A DNA stretch of 63,542 nt, from assembly GCA_007128315.1 (NCBI GenBank), contig SKXQ01000082.1, positions 1 to 63,542 on the forward strand, in the 5' to 3' direction. A program made the position numbers and the translations under genes. This DNA comes from Spirochaetaceae bacterium. Lineage in GTDB: Bacteria; Spirochaetota; Spirochaetia; DSM-27196; SKKC01. This document shows, piece after piece, positions 45,180-54,163 of this stretch. Within the stretch, counting starts at the first letter, position 1; the number at the start of each line of letters is the position of its first letter. Under the pieces are notes generated by a model that searched no databases, was not told where the DNA came from, and worked only from the letters and a program-made list of their open reading frames with translations.

Positions 45180-46808
45180 ATGGACGTGGATTCGAAGAGC
45201 GACTATCATGACAGTATGAATACCCACGGTTCTCCTTTTTCGGTTTTCACGCGTAAAGCGCTGCTGAGCCTTCTGGTTGCAGCGCTGGCGATACCTCTGG
45301 CGGCGCTGGACGTTGCCGAAGACGAGCTCAGACGGGTGGAAGGGGCGGACATTCAGTTTGTGAACTTCGAGGGACCCGTTGAATCTCCGCAGTCACTGGC
45401 GCAGATCACCGGTATTGGCGAGTACCTCGCGGAGCACGGTACTTATTTCGGCCGGTACCGTCTGATTCGGGCCGTCGATCCTTCAGTATCTGTCGGTCTC
45501 GACGCCGACATACTCTACATCCTTCCCGAAGCCCGCGTGAACCATATAAACAATCTCCGGGCAATACTCGCAGGTTACGTGGTAACGAGGTACGGGTACA
45601 CCAGTGCAACAGCATCACTCATTGCACGTCTGACGACGATCTACAACGCAGTGAACAGGCAGGACATAGGTTTTTTCGAAGACCGGTATAAACCGGTGGT
45701 TTTGAGGAATCTCTCAGCCGAACGGGTCGGAATATCGGTCCTCTACAGCGATTGGGCCGGTAATACGGAGCTTGTGCTGCCGCTGCGAAGCGACCGTGAC
45801 ATCGTTGATCCCTTTGCTCTGGCGGACGAACGGGTAATCGAGGATCTTCGCGCGCGACAGGACATGGGCATAGAGGACCGTCGGCAACTCGTTGACCTCA
45901 TGGACGAGGTGATCATTCGCGATGCCGAGGAAATCTCGGAAGAACAGCAAAGGATTGCGGGAGAGCTGCAGGATCTTGAACAACGTGAGCGGGAACTGCT
46001 TGAGCAGGAAGAGCGCCTGCAGGCTGAGAGAGAGGATCTTGTCGACCTGCCGGAGGAAGAGCGCGCGGAACGCGAAGCAGAGCTGACCGAGCAGGAAGCG
46101 GACCTCGCCGAGCAACGTGAGGCCCTGGACGCCGATCGTGAAGAAGTTGCCGTGGAGCAGGAGGCGCTTGAGGAACTCGATCGTGAGCTTGCGGAACGGG
46201 AAGAGCGGGCGCAGGCTGTACGGGATGGAGTCGCTGAGGATCAGCAGCAGATGATGGCAGACGAAGAGGTGACAATTGCTGCTGTCCCCGACGAGGACGC
46301 GTTGGTCGACGAACCGCGTACGGTCATCGGACTCCAGGTGCACGATGAACGGGACGATCGTTCGCGTAGCAGGATCGTTCGTATCGACGCGGGGACCGGT
46401 GAAATTATCGAAACCGCCGACGTCGATCGCATTCTTTCTCGATCGCTGGTACCATTCGGTCCCGAAAACGAGTTTGTACTGCTTCGGGAATCTTCGGACG
46501 GGAACGTTCGTCTGTCACTGGTCGAGAGTGATACCCTCAGCGAGGTTCGCGTATCCGGCGATCAGATCTTTCCCGGAACCGTCCTGGTTTTCGCCGGAGA
46601 CCATGTGTACGCAGTCGCCCGGATTGACGGTGCCTACCGACTTGCACGCTATGATCGGGGGCTGGAGCGGGTTTCGCACTCCGATGTGACGGTAGTTCCG
46701 GCGGCCATTCCGCTCATCGATGGAGATCGGATTATCGTCCAGACCGGTATGGAGAGCTTTGTGATCGTGGAAACCGACACGCTCGCGCAGCCTGGAAACA
46801 GTGATTGA
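45180..46808 (+). CDS. P83/100-family spirochaetal antigen-like protein
   Basis: Long periplasmic or surface protein. A signal peptide follows ATG 45216 (LLSLLVAALAIPLAAL); ATG 45180 lies 12 codons earlier and neither has a clear SD. A globular N-terminal region (about 30-235) includes ADIQFVNFEGPVES. A strongly charged coiled coil follows (about 240-370, dominated by Glu/Gln/Arg/Leu heptads such as EQEERLQAEREDL). The C-terminal ~170 residues are beta-rich. This architecture matches the P83/100 antigens of Borrelia and Treponema. Its stop overlaps pyrBI by 1 nt. Confidence 0.8.
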   Translation: MDVDSKSDYHDSMNTHGSPFSVFTRKALLSLLVAALAIPLAALDVAEDELRRVEGADIQFVNFEGPVESPQSLAQITGIGEYLAEHGTYFGRYRLIRAVDPSVSVGLDADILYILPEARVNHINNLRAILAGYVVTRYGYTSATASLIARLTTIYNAVNRQDIGFFEDRYKPVVLRNLSAERVGISVLYSDWAGNTELVLPLRSDRDIVDPFALADERVIEDLRARQDMGIEDRRQLVDLMDEVIIRDAEEISEEQQRIAGELQDLEQRERELLEQEERLQAEREDLVDLPEEERAEREAELTEQEADLAEQREALDADREEVAVEQEALEELDRELAEREERAQAVRDGVAEDQQQMMADEEVTIAAVPDEDALVDEPRTVIGLQVHDERDDRSRSRIVRIDAGTGEIIETADVDRILSRSLVPFGPENEFVLLRESSDGNVRLSLVESDTLSEVRVSGDQIFPGTVLVFAGDHVYAVARIDGAYRLARYDRGLERVSHSDVTVVPAAIPLIDGDRIIVQTGMESFVIVETDTLAQPGNSD

Positions 46809-48370
46809 TGAGCGTCTTCAGCGGACGAAGCATACAGATTGTCCGGGATCTTTCTGTAGACGAACAGGTCTATCTGTACGAACAGTCCCGGGATCTGAAA
46901 CAGGCACTGCAGGAACGACACAATGTCGAGGCGTATCGGATTAATGATCCGGAAGTCGCGGTGTATCTTCTGTTTCTCGAAGATTCAACCCGAACAAAAG
47001 AGAGCTTTCGCAACGCGGCAAAGTTTCACGCAGTCCGGGTTAACGATTTCAGTGCGCAAGGTTCCAGTCTTAAGAAGAACGAGAGCATCACCGATACCGT
47101 CCGCATGTTAGTCGGGTACAGTTCCCGGAGTATATTCGTGGTACGCAGCCGTCTGGAAGGGGTATGCCGGTGGCTGGAACGGGTCATTGGCGACTACACG
47201 GACAAACTCGGACTGCCACGGGCCTCTTTTATCAACGCCGGGGACGGAAGGCACGAGCACCCGACACAGGAGTTTCTGGACGAGTTCAGTTTTCTGCAAC
47301 AACGCGACTGGGATCGCAGCCATCTCCACCTCGCACTCGTGGGCGATCTGTTTCACGGACGGACCGTGCATTCAAAAGTTGACGGTATGAGAGTGTTCAG
47401 GGAAGTACAGGTGGACCTCGTCGCTCCTCCCGAGCTTGCGATGCCTGTGCATTACGTGGATCAGATGCGTGAAAACGGCTTCGAAGTAAGGCTGTTCCCG
47501 TCCATACGCGCCTACCTCGACGCCGGTAACGTTGCATCATCCTGGTACTTTACCCGGCTTCAGCTCGAACGTATGGGTGACCAGCTTCTCGAGAAGGCGG
47601 ACTCGCTCCGGAACTCCGTCACGTTTCAACAGGACTATATGTCGCGCGTGCCGGATGGCTGTCGTTTTTTTCACCCTTTGCCGCGTCATAGCGTCACGCC
47701 GACGATTCCGTCATTTCTCGACCGCACCTCGCTGAACGGATGGGACGAGCAGAGTATGAACGGGTATTTTACCCGCATTGTGCAGATCGGTATGCTCGGC
47801 GGTTCGATCGGTAAGGGCTTTGACGGGCAGGCGGCAACGCCGCTCGATTACCCGGACGACTTCGTGGAAGAAGCGGCGACGCGCACCAGCCCGAAACCCG
47901 ACTACAAGATCGGAATCAAACCGGTCGCTTCAGGGATGGTCATTGACCATATCGGGACAGGAAAGTCCGTAGAGCAGATATGGGATCACATATTCAAGAT
48001 TCGAAACATACTCGGGCTGCATGTTGTCGGTTCCCAGGGTGTATTCCTTTCCGGGCAGACGGGAACCCATAAGGGGCTCATTTCACTGCCGAACGTCGCC
48101 GAGTTCGATGAGCGCCTGGTGAAAATGCTCGGTGCCATTGCGCCGGGTTGTACCCTGAACATTGTAGACAACGCCCAGGTTGTAAGGAAGTACCGGCTTC
48201 ATATGCCCCGGCGGGTCTACGATTTTGATCAGATCTCGTGCAAGAACGAAGCCTGCGTATCCCACCCGGACAATTACGAGCACGTGATACCCGAGTTTTT
48301 ACGAAGTGGTGCAACGACCTTCGTGTGCAAGTATTGTGAGAAGCCGCACGATTTTCAGGATATCTGGTAG
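46808..48370 (+). CDS. pyrBI: Aspartate carbamoyltransferase, fused catalytic and regulatory chains (PyrB-PyrI)
   Basis: Second step of pyrimidine synthesis: carbamoyl phosphate plus aspartate. The catalytic part (about 1-350) has FLEDSTRTKESFRNAAK, GDGRHEHPTQEFLDEF and FHPLPRHSVTP. A PyrI-like regulatory domain follows from about residue 370 (KIGIKPVASGMVIDHIGTGKS) and ends with a four-Cys zinc site: CKNEAC and CKYC. Such fusions are known in Thermotoga and spirochaetes. ATG 46808 overlaps the preceding stop by 1 nt; TTG 46805 is one codon earlier. 520 aa. Confidence 0.95.
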   Translation: MSVFSGRSIQIVRDLSVDEQVYLYEQSRDLKQALQERHNVEAYRINDPEVAVYLLFLEDSTRTKESFRNAAKFHAVRVNDFSAQGSSLKKNESITDTVRMLVGYSSRSIFVVRSRLEGVCRWLERVIGDYTDKLGLPRASFINAGDGRHEHPTQEFLDEFSFLQQRDWDRSHLHLALVGDLFHGRTVHSKVDGMRVFREVQVDLVAPPELAMPVHYVDQMRENGFEVRLFPSIRAYLDAGNVASSWYFTRLQLERMGDQLLEKADSLRNSVTFQQDYMSRVPDGCRFFHPLPRHSVTPTIPSFLDRTSLNGWDEQSMNGYFTRIVQIGMLGGSIGKGFDGQAATPLDYPDDFVEEAATRTSPKPDYKIGIKPVASGMVIDHIGTGKSVEQIWDHIFKIRNILGLHVVGSQGVFLSGQTGTHKGLISLPNVAEFDERLVKMLGAIAPGCTLNIVDNAQVVRKYRLHMPRRVYDFDQISCKNEACVSHPDNYEHVIPEFLRSGATTFVCKYCEKPHDFQDIW

Positions 48371-48409
48371 GAACCGTTGATAATTGTCGGATGCGCGTAC
48401 AATGTTACG

Positions 48410-48826
48410 TTACGAGCGCCGTTTGCGTCGGAGTAAGCGGTTCCAGAGCGAAACGATCCACAACCAGAACCGTTTTCCCCGCCCGGGGTTGCGAAGTTTG
48501 TCCAGTCTCTGATACGCCTCCGCTACCTCATCGGTTGCCAGAGGTCTCCGCTGGTTGTTCTCGTCTATTTCCATCTCGAGCAGTTCGGTTTCATCCTGTT
48601 TGTCCATGACGCGGACAGTGATGGATGTCCACCCGAGCTGTCGGGCTGACTCGAGTCGCCGGTGCCCGGCAATCAGCTCTTTTTCGGGCGTGATCACGAC
48701 AGGGTTCATGAGGCCATGCGACTTCATGCTCTCCTTAAGCGACGCGAGATCACCGAGATTCTTTCGTATTCGTTTTTTTATAACAATTTCGTGAATTGGT
48801 ACCTGCATAATATATCCCGGTTCCAT
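48410..48826 (-). CDS. ParB-like nuclease-fold protein with C-terminal membrane-type tail
   Basis: 138 aa. Residues about 7-90 are a ParB/Srx-type domain: VPIHEIVIKKRIRKNLGDLASL, then PVVITPEKELIAGHRRLESAR with the GHRR variant of the GERR CTP-binding motif. The DNA-binding and dimerisation domains of chromosomal ParB are missing. The C-terminus instead is a hydrophobic, basic segment (KRFWLWIVSLWNRLLRRKRR) that looks like an amphipathic membrane anchor. ATG 48826 overlaps the PBP1A stop (TGATG); ATG 48808 is an alternative with GGGA upstream. Function unknown; coupling to PBP1A suggests an envelope role. Confidence 0.75.
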   Translation of the reverse strand: MEPGYIMQVPIHEIVIKKRIRKNLGDLASLKESMKSHGLMNPVVITPEKELIAGHRRLESARQLGWTSITVRVMDKQDETELLEMEIDENNQRRPLATDEVAEAYQRLDKLRNPGRGKRFWLWIVSLWNRLLRRKRRS

Positions 48827-51387
48827 CAGTCGAGAAGCGGATTACCGTCTCCTTCGTCGTTAAAGTCCTCGTCAAACCGTGCATCGTCAAATTCGACATC
48901 AGCATCAAGATCAAAATCAGCATCCCACGTACTGCCGCCAGGGCTCCTGCCATCGAGAAGCTCGTCGAGGGTCGGAATCGCGGAGTCAAGTTGTGCCCGG
49001 CTCGGAATGAGTGCCTCACTCGTGGCGATGCTTCTGAGTCGGTCTGACCTTTGTGCTGCTTCTACTGCGGTCTCTTCGAGGGATGGAGCAAACTCGCGCG
49101 GTTCGGTTCCCGGTATAAACAGCTCGGTTCTGCGACGGCCAGTGTATCCGCTTGGTGCTCGCAATCCGCTCGGGACCGCTATTTCGACTTCAACGAGACC
49201 AACGGGTCTCTCAAAATCAATCGACGGAAGATCACGATGAATCGTGTTCATGTACCCGCCCCAGACAGGGCCAGCCAGGGCGGCGCCATACTGATTTGTT
49301 CCCAGACTTCGGCCGCCACGGTCGAATCCGTACCAGATTGTGGTCGTATAATACGGGGAGTAGCCCACGACCCATCCGTCAGACCAGTTCTGTGTCGTCC
49401 CGGATTTGGCCGCCATCGGCATGACGGGATTCTGCGCCCGGAGAGTTCCGTCCGTGAAAACACCGCGCATGAGATCGGTCATGATGTAAGCGGCCTCGGG
49501 GCTGATGATCTGACCTGCGGCGCCACGTCGCTGCTGTTCGATCCGAAGATCACGCTCGGGTTCGGCAATAACCCGGCCGCGCTGGTCTTCGATATACCGA
49601 ACCGCGATGGGATCGACCTGCCGGCCACCGGAGGCAAAGGTCGCGTATGCGCGGGTCATTTCCAGCGGACTTACCGATGAAACCCCCAGGGCTACCGGAT
49701 ACCGTCGCTCAAGGCCTCGGCCTGCCATGTCTGATTCTGGAATCCCTAACAGGGCGGCTGAGACATCGAGCGCGGTGGTGAATCCTGTCCGGTGGAAAAC
49801 TCGGACCGCAGGGATGTTCAAAGAGCGATTAAGCGCCTCGCGAACCAGCATGGGGCCGTTCCAGTTACCCGCATAGTTGCGCGGTGTATACATGCTGCCG
49901 TCTTCGTTACGGAAGACGACAGGTGAGTCGTAGAGCATGGTCGCAGGGGTGATAGCCTGCGAGTCGATGGCGGCGGCGTAATACAGGGCCTTGAACGCTG
50001 AACCCGGAGTTCGCCGTCCGGAAACGGCACGATTCAACTGATCGATGCGCTCGAACTGCGCACCACCGATCATGGCCGTGATATGGCCGTCGCGGTTATC
50101 AAGTGTAACGAGCGCACCCTGCACCTGATCCTGCTGCTGTGTCGAACGTCTCGAAATCTGATTCATGCGCGTGGCGTGATAAATACCGTCTGAGACATTC
50201 GGCGAAAAAAGCAGCGACGTCATGCTGATGATGGGAGCGATGCGTTCGTCGTAGAGCTCCTGTGCGGCTCTGCGGTTCTGCAGTCCGGAAACCTGCAGAT
50301 CGGGGAGGTCAAACGTGAGGCCTAGAAGATCGAGGAGTGGAACGATGTCGCGCGAAGCTCGCGAGGTTGCAACCTCCCGGGCCCGGCGAACACTTGCGTT
50401 TGCTCTTTCGAGACCTTCCCGCAGATACTGTTCACCCTGTCTCTGATGGTCAAGATCGAGGGTTGTGTGGATTACGAGGCCGGCTCGGTTAATATCGACC
50501 GGACGACCGAGCAGAATGTCTCCCTGCAACTGTCCACGGACATATTCGCTGAAATAAGGAGCTTCGTCCGAGCGGTCGAGAAATGCGCTCGATATGTTCG
50601 ACCGCGTAAAGTCGTAGTTCGCCCAGTATTCCTCGAACGAGAAATCCGCTTCGCTGCGACTGATATACCCTGCGTTGACAACTGCGTTGAGAATGACTCT
50701 CTGCATGTTGCGCGCACGTTCCGGATTTCGCAGCGGGCTGTACCGGGAGGGGTTCGCCAGCTGAATCACGAGCATTACCGACTCGGCGGGGGTGAGCTCC
50801 CGGGCCGAGTGACCAAAGTAGAACTGACTTGCGGCTTCAACACCATAGGTGTTGTGACCGAAATACATGCGATTGAGATACGCTTCGATAATTTCGTGTT
50901 TGGTCCATGTACGCTCCAGCTGGAACGCCCACCAGAGTTCCCGGATTTTTCGTGCAACCGAGATATCGTCCCGGTCGTCAAACATGTGCCCGGCGAGCTG
51001 CTGTGTTATCGTGCTCCCGCCTGATACGTAACGCCCGGCGAAAATGTTCCAGGCTGCGCGCACGGTTCCGCGTACGCTGAATCCGTTATGACGAAAAAAG
51101 TCCTGATCTTCACGAACGATCAGGGCGTAGATGAGATGGTTTGGAAGTTCGTCGATTGAGACAATGTCGCGTCGTTCGGCCGAGAAGAACTCGGTGATCA
51201 GCCGGCCGTGGCGATCGAGGACCTGGGACGGCAGGGCGAGCTCGCCGTCACCGAACTCGTCAATATTGCGGATATTGCGGGTGGAGGCAAGCGCGAGACC
51301 AAGTCCGATACCAACCGTTATCGCTATGAAGGCAGCAAAGGCTATAAGAACGTTCAGAAGCACCTTGCGACTACGAGGAAGGTTCAT
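48826..51387 (-). CDS. Class A penicillin-binding protein (PBP1A-like)
   Basis: Bifunctional peptidoglycan synthase, 853 aa. An N-terminal transmembrane helix (about 10-34) precedes the GT51 glycosyltransferase domain: ALIVREDQDFFRHNGFS with catalytic Glu, GGSTITQQLAGHMF, and RTWTKHEIIEAYLNRMYFG. The transpeptidase domain has SxxK in GSAFK, SxN in RSLN and KTG-box AAKSGTTQNWSDGW. The tail is acidic (DFDLDADVEFDDARFDED). No SD precedes the ATG; a consensus promoter ends 6 nt upstream of it. The ParB-like gene overlaps its stop. Confidence 0.95.
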   Translation of the reverse strand: MNLPRSRKVLLNVLIAFAAFIAITVGIGLGLALASTRNIRNIDEFGDGELALPSQVLDRHGRLITEFFSAERRDIVSIDELPNHLIYALIVREDQDFFRHNGFSVRGTVRAAWNIFAGRYVSGGSTITQQLAGHMFDDRDDISVARKIRELWWAFQLERTWTKHEIIEAYLNRMYFGHNTYGVEAASQFYFGHSARELTPAESVMLVIQLANPSRYSPLRNPERARNMQRVILNAVVNAGYISRSEADFSFEEYWANYDFTRSNISSAFLDRSDEAPYFSEYVRGQLQGDILLGRPVDINRAGLVIHTTLDLDHQRQGEQYLREGLERANASVRRAREVATSRASRDIVPLLDLLGLTFDLPDLQVSGLQNRRAAQELYDERIAPIISMTSLLFSPNVSDGIYHATRMNQISRRSTQQQDQVQGALVTLDNRDGHITAMIGGAQFERIDQLNRAVSGRRTPGSAFKALYYAAAIDSQAITPATMLYDSPVVFRNEDGSMYTPRNYAGNWNGPMLVREALNRSLNIPAVRVFHRTGFTTALDVSAALLGIPESDMAGRGLERRYPVALGVSSVSPLEMTRAYATFASGGRQVDPIAVRYIEDQRGRVIAEPERDLRIEQQRRGAAGQIISPEAAYIMTDLMRGVFTDGTLRAQNPVMPMAAKSGTTQNWSDGWVVGYSPYYTTTIWYGFDRGGRSLGTNQYGAALAGPVWGGYMNTIHRDLPSIDFERPVGLVEVEIAVPSGLRAPSGYTGRRRTELFIPGTEPREFAPSLEETAVEAAQRSDRLRSIATSEALIPSRAQLDSAIPTLDELLDGRSPGGSTWDADFDLDADVEFDDARFDEDFNDEGDGNPLLD

Positions 51388-51393
51388 GGAATC

Positions 51394-51422
51394 AAATTAC
51401 GTGGGGGCGTAAGTTTTGTCAA
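51394..51422 (-). promoter_or_regulatory. Consensus promoter abutting the PBP1A start codon
   Basis: On the minus strand TTGACA (51417-51422), 17 nt spacer, TAATTT (51394-51399), then only six bases (GATTCC) before ATG 51387. Transcription 7 nt after the -10 would begin at the A of ATG. Confidence 0.7.
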
Positions 51423-51460
51423 GACAAGCACCTGCGGCAGTCTCTGCTCGGGAACATGCC

Positions 51461-51491
51461 AAAAAAAGGGCCGGTTCTGCAGAACCGGCCC
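51461..51491 (-). terminator. Strong Rho-independent terminator of the envelope operon
   Basis: A perfect 24-nt palindrome (GGGCCGGTTCT at 51468-51478, GC, AGAACCGGCCC at 51481-51491), followed on the minus strand by seven T (51467-51461). It separates the PEGA-like gene from the PBP1A promoter. The 145 nt from 51492 to 51636 hold nothing else recognisable. Confidence 0.92.
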
Positions 51492-51636
51492 AACCGTTCG
51501 GTGTCGGCGTACTATAGTAAACTGGGAGGGGAACTAAAGCAGCCGACATTCATGATTATCGTCTCGCGACGAGAATCCTTAACTAAATTCTTACTCTGAT
51601 TTCTGCCATTCGGCAAGGCCCCTGATACACGCCGGT

Positions 51637-52671
51637 TCAATCCTCGTCAGGGACCGATTCCTGCAGCTCAAAAATGTTGAGCAGAAGGCTCAGATCCGCC
51701 TGATATGACCGGCCGGATTCGGCGACAAAGTCCTGACTGACGCTGCGGTCTCCAATCTGAAAACGCAGGGTATTCGGCCCCGGCTCGACGTCGATTGTCG
51801 TGCCGATGCTACCGGTCAGCAGTCTACCATTAAGAGTAACCAGTGCACCGCGAGGTCCTGAGATCGTCAGGCGGGCCGGTAACGGCTCGAGTACAAGCTC
51901 GAGGGGCCGAATCCGTCCGCGTTCAACAGCGGTGGTCCTGGTGACGGTCTGATACCCTTCGGGTCTGAACTCGACGCTTCGGAAGCCGGATGCAAGGAAG
52001 ACGCGTGACCGTTCGTCGGGAATCACGGACTCGCCGTCCACGCGCAGCTCGTAGTCTATTTCTGATAAAGAAATCGTTTCACCTGACCTGTCAACGAGAT
52101 CCACTCTGAAAGCACCGATATCACGAGTGTACGGTTGAATCCTCAGCTGTATTTCCTCGTCCTGAAGGTATTCGGGAAAGGTCTTGCCGACAGGGAGGAA
52201 GGTTACCGCGAGAGGGTAGCCATCGGGACCTGGAATACGCTCCGGTCGGGTGGTTGCTGCGACCCGTATGCGCGGGTCTTCCTGTACTGGAATCCTGATC
52301 CTGGTGTTTGTGCGACTGATAAATGGTTCAAAATGAAGCCGCAGACCGCTGGTCGCGAGCGGGCCTTCATTCTGCGGATGCGCGGCCAGATTTCCGTACA
52401 GAAGAATCGCGATAGTCAGGTCTGTTCTTGAGGCGACTGCATGTGGAAGTTCAGCGTGCACCTCGATAGCGTCGAAAAAAAGCGGCTCGTCGATTTCAAT
52501 CAGGACAATATCCGCGAGTCTCAGGGACAGTTCTATCGACTGTGGATCTGCAGCACGCACGAGACTGGTTCCGACGTATCGACCGACAACAGTTTCCGAC
52601 GCGGAGACAGACAAGCCGGTGAACAGCAGTATTGTGATGGCGCGTATTAACAATCGGGGTCTGCTGATCAT
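51637..52671 (-). CDS. Secreted protein with PEGA-like C-terminal domain
   Basis: 344 aa with a signal peptide (about 1-24, AITILLFTGLSVSASE). The N-terminal ~200 residues are beta-rich and unrecognised. The C-terminal ~75 residues (LTISGPRGALVTLNGRLL ... VEPGPNTLRFQIGDRSV) have the strand pattern of PEGA domains, common in spirochaetal surface proteins. Preceded by the LysM-M23 gene and followed by a strong terminator. Probably periplasmic; function unknown. Confidence 0.72.
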   Translation of the reverse strand: MISRPRLLIRAITILLFTGLSVSASETVVGRYVGTSLVRAADPQSIELSLRLADIVLIEIDEPLFFDAIEVHAELPHAVASRTDLTIAILLYGNLAAHPQNEGPLATSGLRLHFEPFISRTNTRIRIPVQEDPRIRVAATTRPERIPGPDGYPLAVTFLPVGKTFPEYLQDEEIQLRIQPYTRDIGAFRVDLVDRSGETISLSEIDYELRVDGESVIPDERSRVFLASGFRSVEFRPEGYQTVTRTTAVERGRIRPLELVLEPLPARLTISGPRGALVTLNGRLLTGSIGTTIDVEPGPNTLRFQIGDRSVSQDFVAESGRSYQADLSLLLNIFELQESVPDED

Positions 52672-52720
52672 TTACCTGAGCCATCCTGTGCGACGGAAAA
52701 ATATGCGATGTAGCTTATAC

Positions 52721-53746
52721 TCACCGAAAGCCGCGAAGAAACTGTACCGGATCACGGGCCGTCCCCCGAACGCGAATCTCAAAGTGCAGATGCGGCCCCG
52801 TACTCAGTCCTGTGTTTCCTACTTCACCTATAATCATACCTGAAGTAACGTTCGCGTTCAACTCGCTGTGTATGCTGCGCAAGTGCCCGTAAAAACTCGT
52901 GAATATCTCATCGTGTTCAATGATAACGTAGTAGCCGTAGACAGGATCCCATCCGGCCGCTGCTACTGAACCTTCGCGTGCGGCGCGTACCGGGGTGCCT
53001 TCCGGTGCGACCAGATCGATACCGGTATGGTAGCTCGGTCGGTTCGTGAACGGGTGAATTCGTGCTCCGAATGCCGATGACATGCGGGTGAACTCGACAG
53101 GACTGCGGAACAGCACCCCCAGAAAGGCTCGTCGTTCATCCGCAGAAAAGTCAGTTCCCGGAAAAAAGGCAAATCGCAGACTCTCGTTTCCGACCGTGAT
53201 AGTCACGAGCTGGTACTGATCGCGAGGGTCTCCGGAGCCTTCTGCTACACCGCTTCGGTCGGGATCCTGCGGTGGCAGGAAGGGGTCGCTCTCGGTCAGG
53301 AATGGATTCTGCTGTTCTTCGACGTCTTCCGGTGAAAGCCGTGCTGAAAGCATGTACTCGAGGTCGGTATGTGGCTGCAGGGGAACAAATACCCCCGGCT
53401 GGTTCGGTATCAGTATTGCGTCGGTATCGGTTGGTAACTCGGCGGAGCGAAGGCGATTAATCGTTGCAAGAGTCGACTGGGGCAGGGTGGTTCGGGAGGA
53501 AAGCCGAAAAAAGCTGTCACCAGGCTGAAGATGGTAACGGAACAGAAAAAGCGGTGGACGCTCGCTGCCGCGTTGAGCTGCCTGACGAGAACTCTGTATG
53601 TCCTCCTGCAGTTGAGCAAAGAGTAGATCTGAGCGATTCAGCTCCCCGATAACCGGGTATTCTCCGTACACAGGTGCGAGAGACACGAGGACGAAACATG
53701 TGACCAGGACCGTATGTCGAAAAGTACCGAAACCGCGATCATTCAC
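52721..53746 (-). CDS. LysM-M23 peptidoglycan endopeptidase
   Basis: Probable zinc DD-endopeptidase acting on peptidoglycan. A signal or anchor segment (about 10-28, VLVTCFVLVSLAPVYGE) precedes a LysM-like region (about 70-120, RYHLQPGDSFFRLSSR ... ILIPN). The C-terminal M23 domain is intact: SYHTGIDLVAPEGTPV (HxxxD), FYGHL and GPHLHFEIR (HxH). GTG 53746 is the start: GGAGG and GGGAG lie 8-13 nt upstream, and a longer frame overlaps the preceding gene by 41 nt. It overlaps that gene by 8 nt. Contrast with the degenerate M23 protein at 9363. Confidence 0.9.
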   Translation of the reverse strand: MNDRGFGTFRHTVLVTCFVLVSLAPVYGEYPVIGELNRSDLLFAQLQEDIQSSRQAAQRGSERPPLFLFRYHLQPGDSFFRLSSRTTLPQSTLATINRLRSAELPTDTDAILIPNQPGVFVPLQPHTDLEYMLSARLSPEDVEEQQNPFLTESDPFLPPQDPDRSGVAEGSGDPRDQYQLVTITVGNESLRFAFFPGTDFSADERRAFLGVLFRSPVEFTRMSSAFGARIHPFTNRPSYHTGIDLVAPEGTPVRAAREGSVAAAGWDPVYGYYVIIEHDEIFTSFYGHLRSIHSELNANVTSGMIIGEVGNTGLSTGPHLHFEIRVRGTARDPVQFLRGFR

Positions 53747-54158
53747 GACCAGTGCTCCCTCCTCCGGCGGCAAATCCAATGGAAGCTACGAGGGCGGCGA
53801 GCAGAGGGAGTGCACCGGCCAGTCCTGTGTAGGTGTATACGAGCAGCGTGGCATAGGCGCCGACTGCTGCCAGTGCGGTTGCAATCCACACTGCTCCGGA
53901 TCTGCGCCTGTGATGCGACGAACTGTGACTGCGGCGGCGAAAACTCCCGAGCAGCCAGACCGCTATTGCGACAGCGCTTACGGTGAGCACGACGATTCCG
54001 TACACAGCAGGTGCCCGTGTTGCTAAAAACCAGAGGGGGAGAACAATGCCTCCAGATATGATGATGATCGCTACAAAGGCGATCATGGGAGCGGCGAGGG
54101 TTTTTCCGATGCGGTTCCATCCACGCGCGATCCTCAAACGGATACGTTTCTGATTCAT
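53739..54158 (-). CDS. Small integral membrane protein
   Basis: 139 aa with about four predicted transmembrane helices (about 23-47, 52-72, 88-107, 113-133), separated after helix two by a basic Ser/His/Arg loop (RRRSHSSSHHRRRS). The N-terminus is basic, so the ends are probably cytoplasmic. It starts 5 nt after the TPR lipoprotein stop and overlaps the M23 gene by 8 nt. No family recognised; function unknown. Confidence 0.72.
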   Translation of the reverse strand: MNQKRIRLRIARGWNRIGKTLAAPMIAFVAIIIISGGIVLPLWFLATRAPAVYGIVVLTVSAVAIAVWLLGSFRRRSHSSSHHRRRSGAVWIATALAAVGAYATLLVYTYTGLAGALPLLAALVASIGFAAGGGSTGRE

Positions 54159-54163
54159 GAAAT

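Noticed and set aside
45961-46260. Repetitive Glu/Arg codons suspected as a DNA repeat array
   Set aside because: It is codon-level repetition of a coiled coil, without exact DNA repeats.
45714-46343. Open frame antisense to the P83/100 coiled coil
   Set aside because: Leu/Phe-rich composition follows from Glu/Gln/Arg codons on the other strand.
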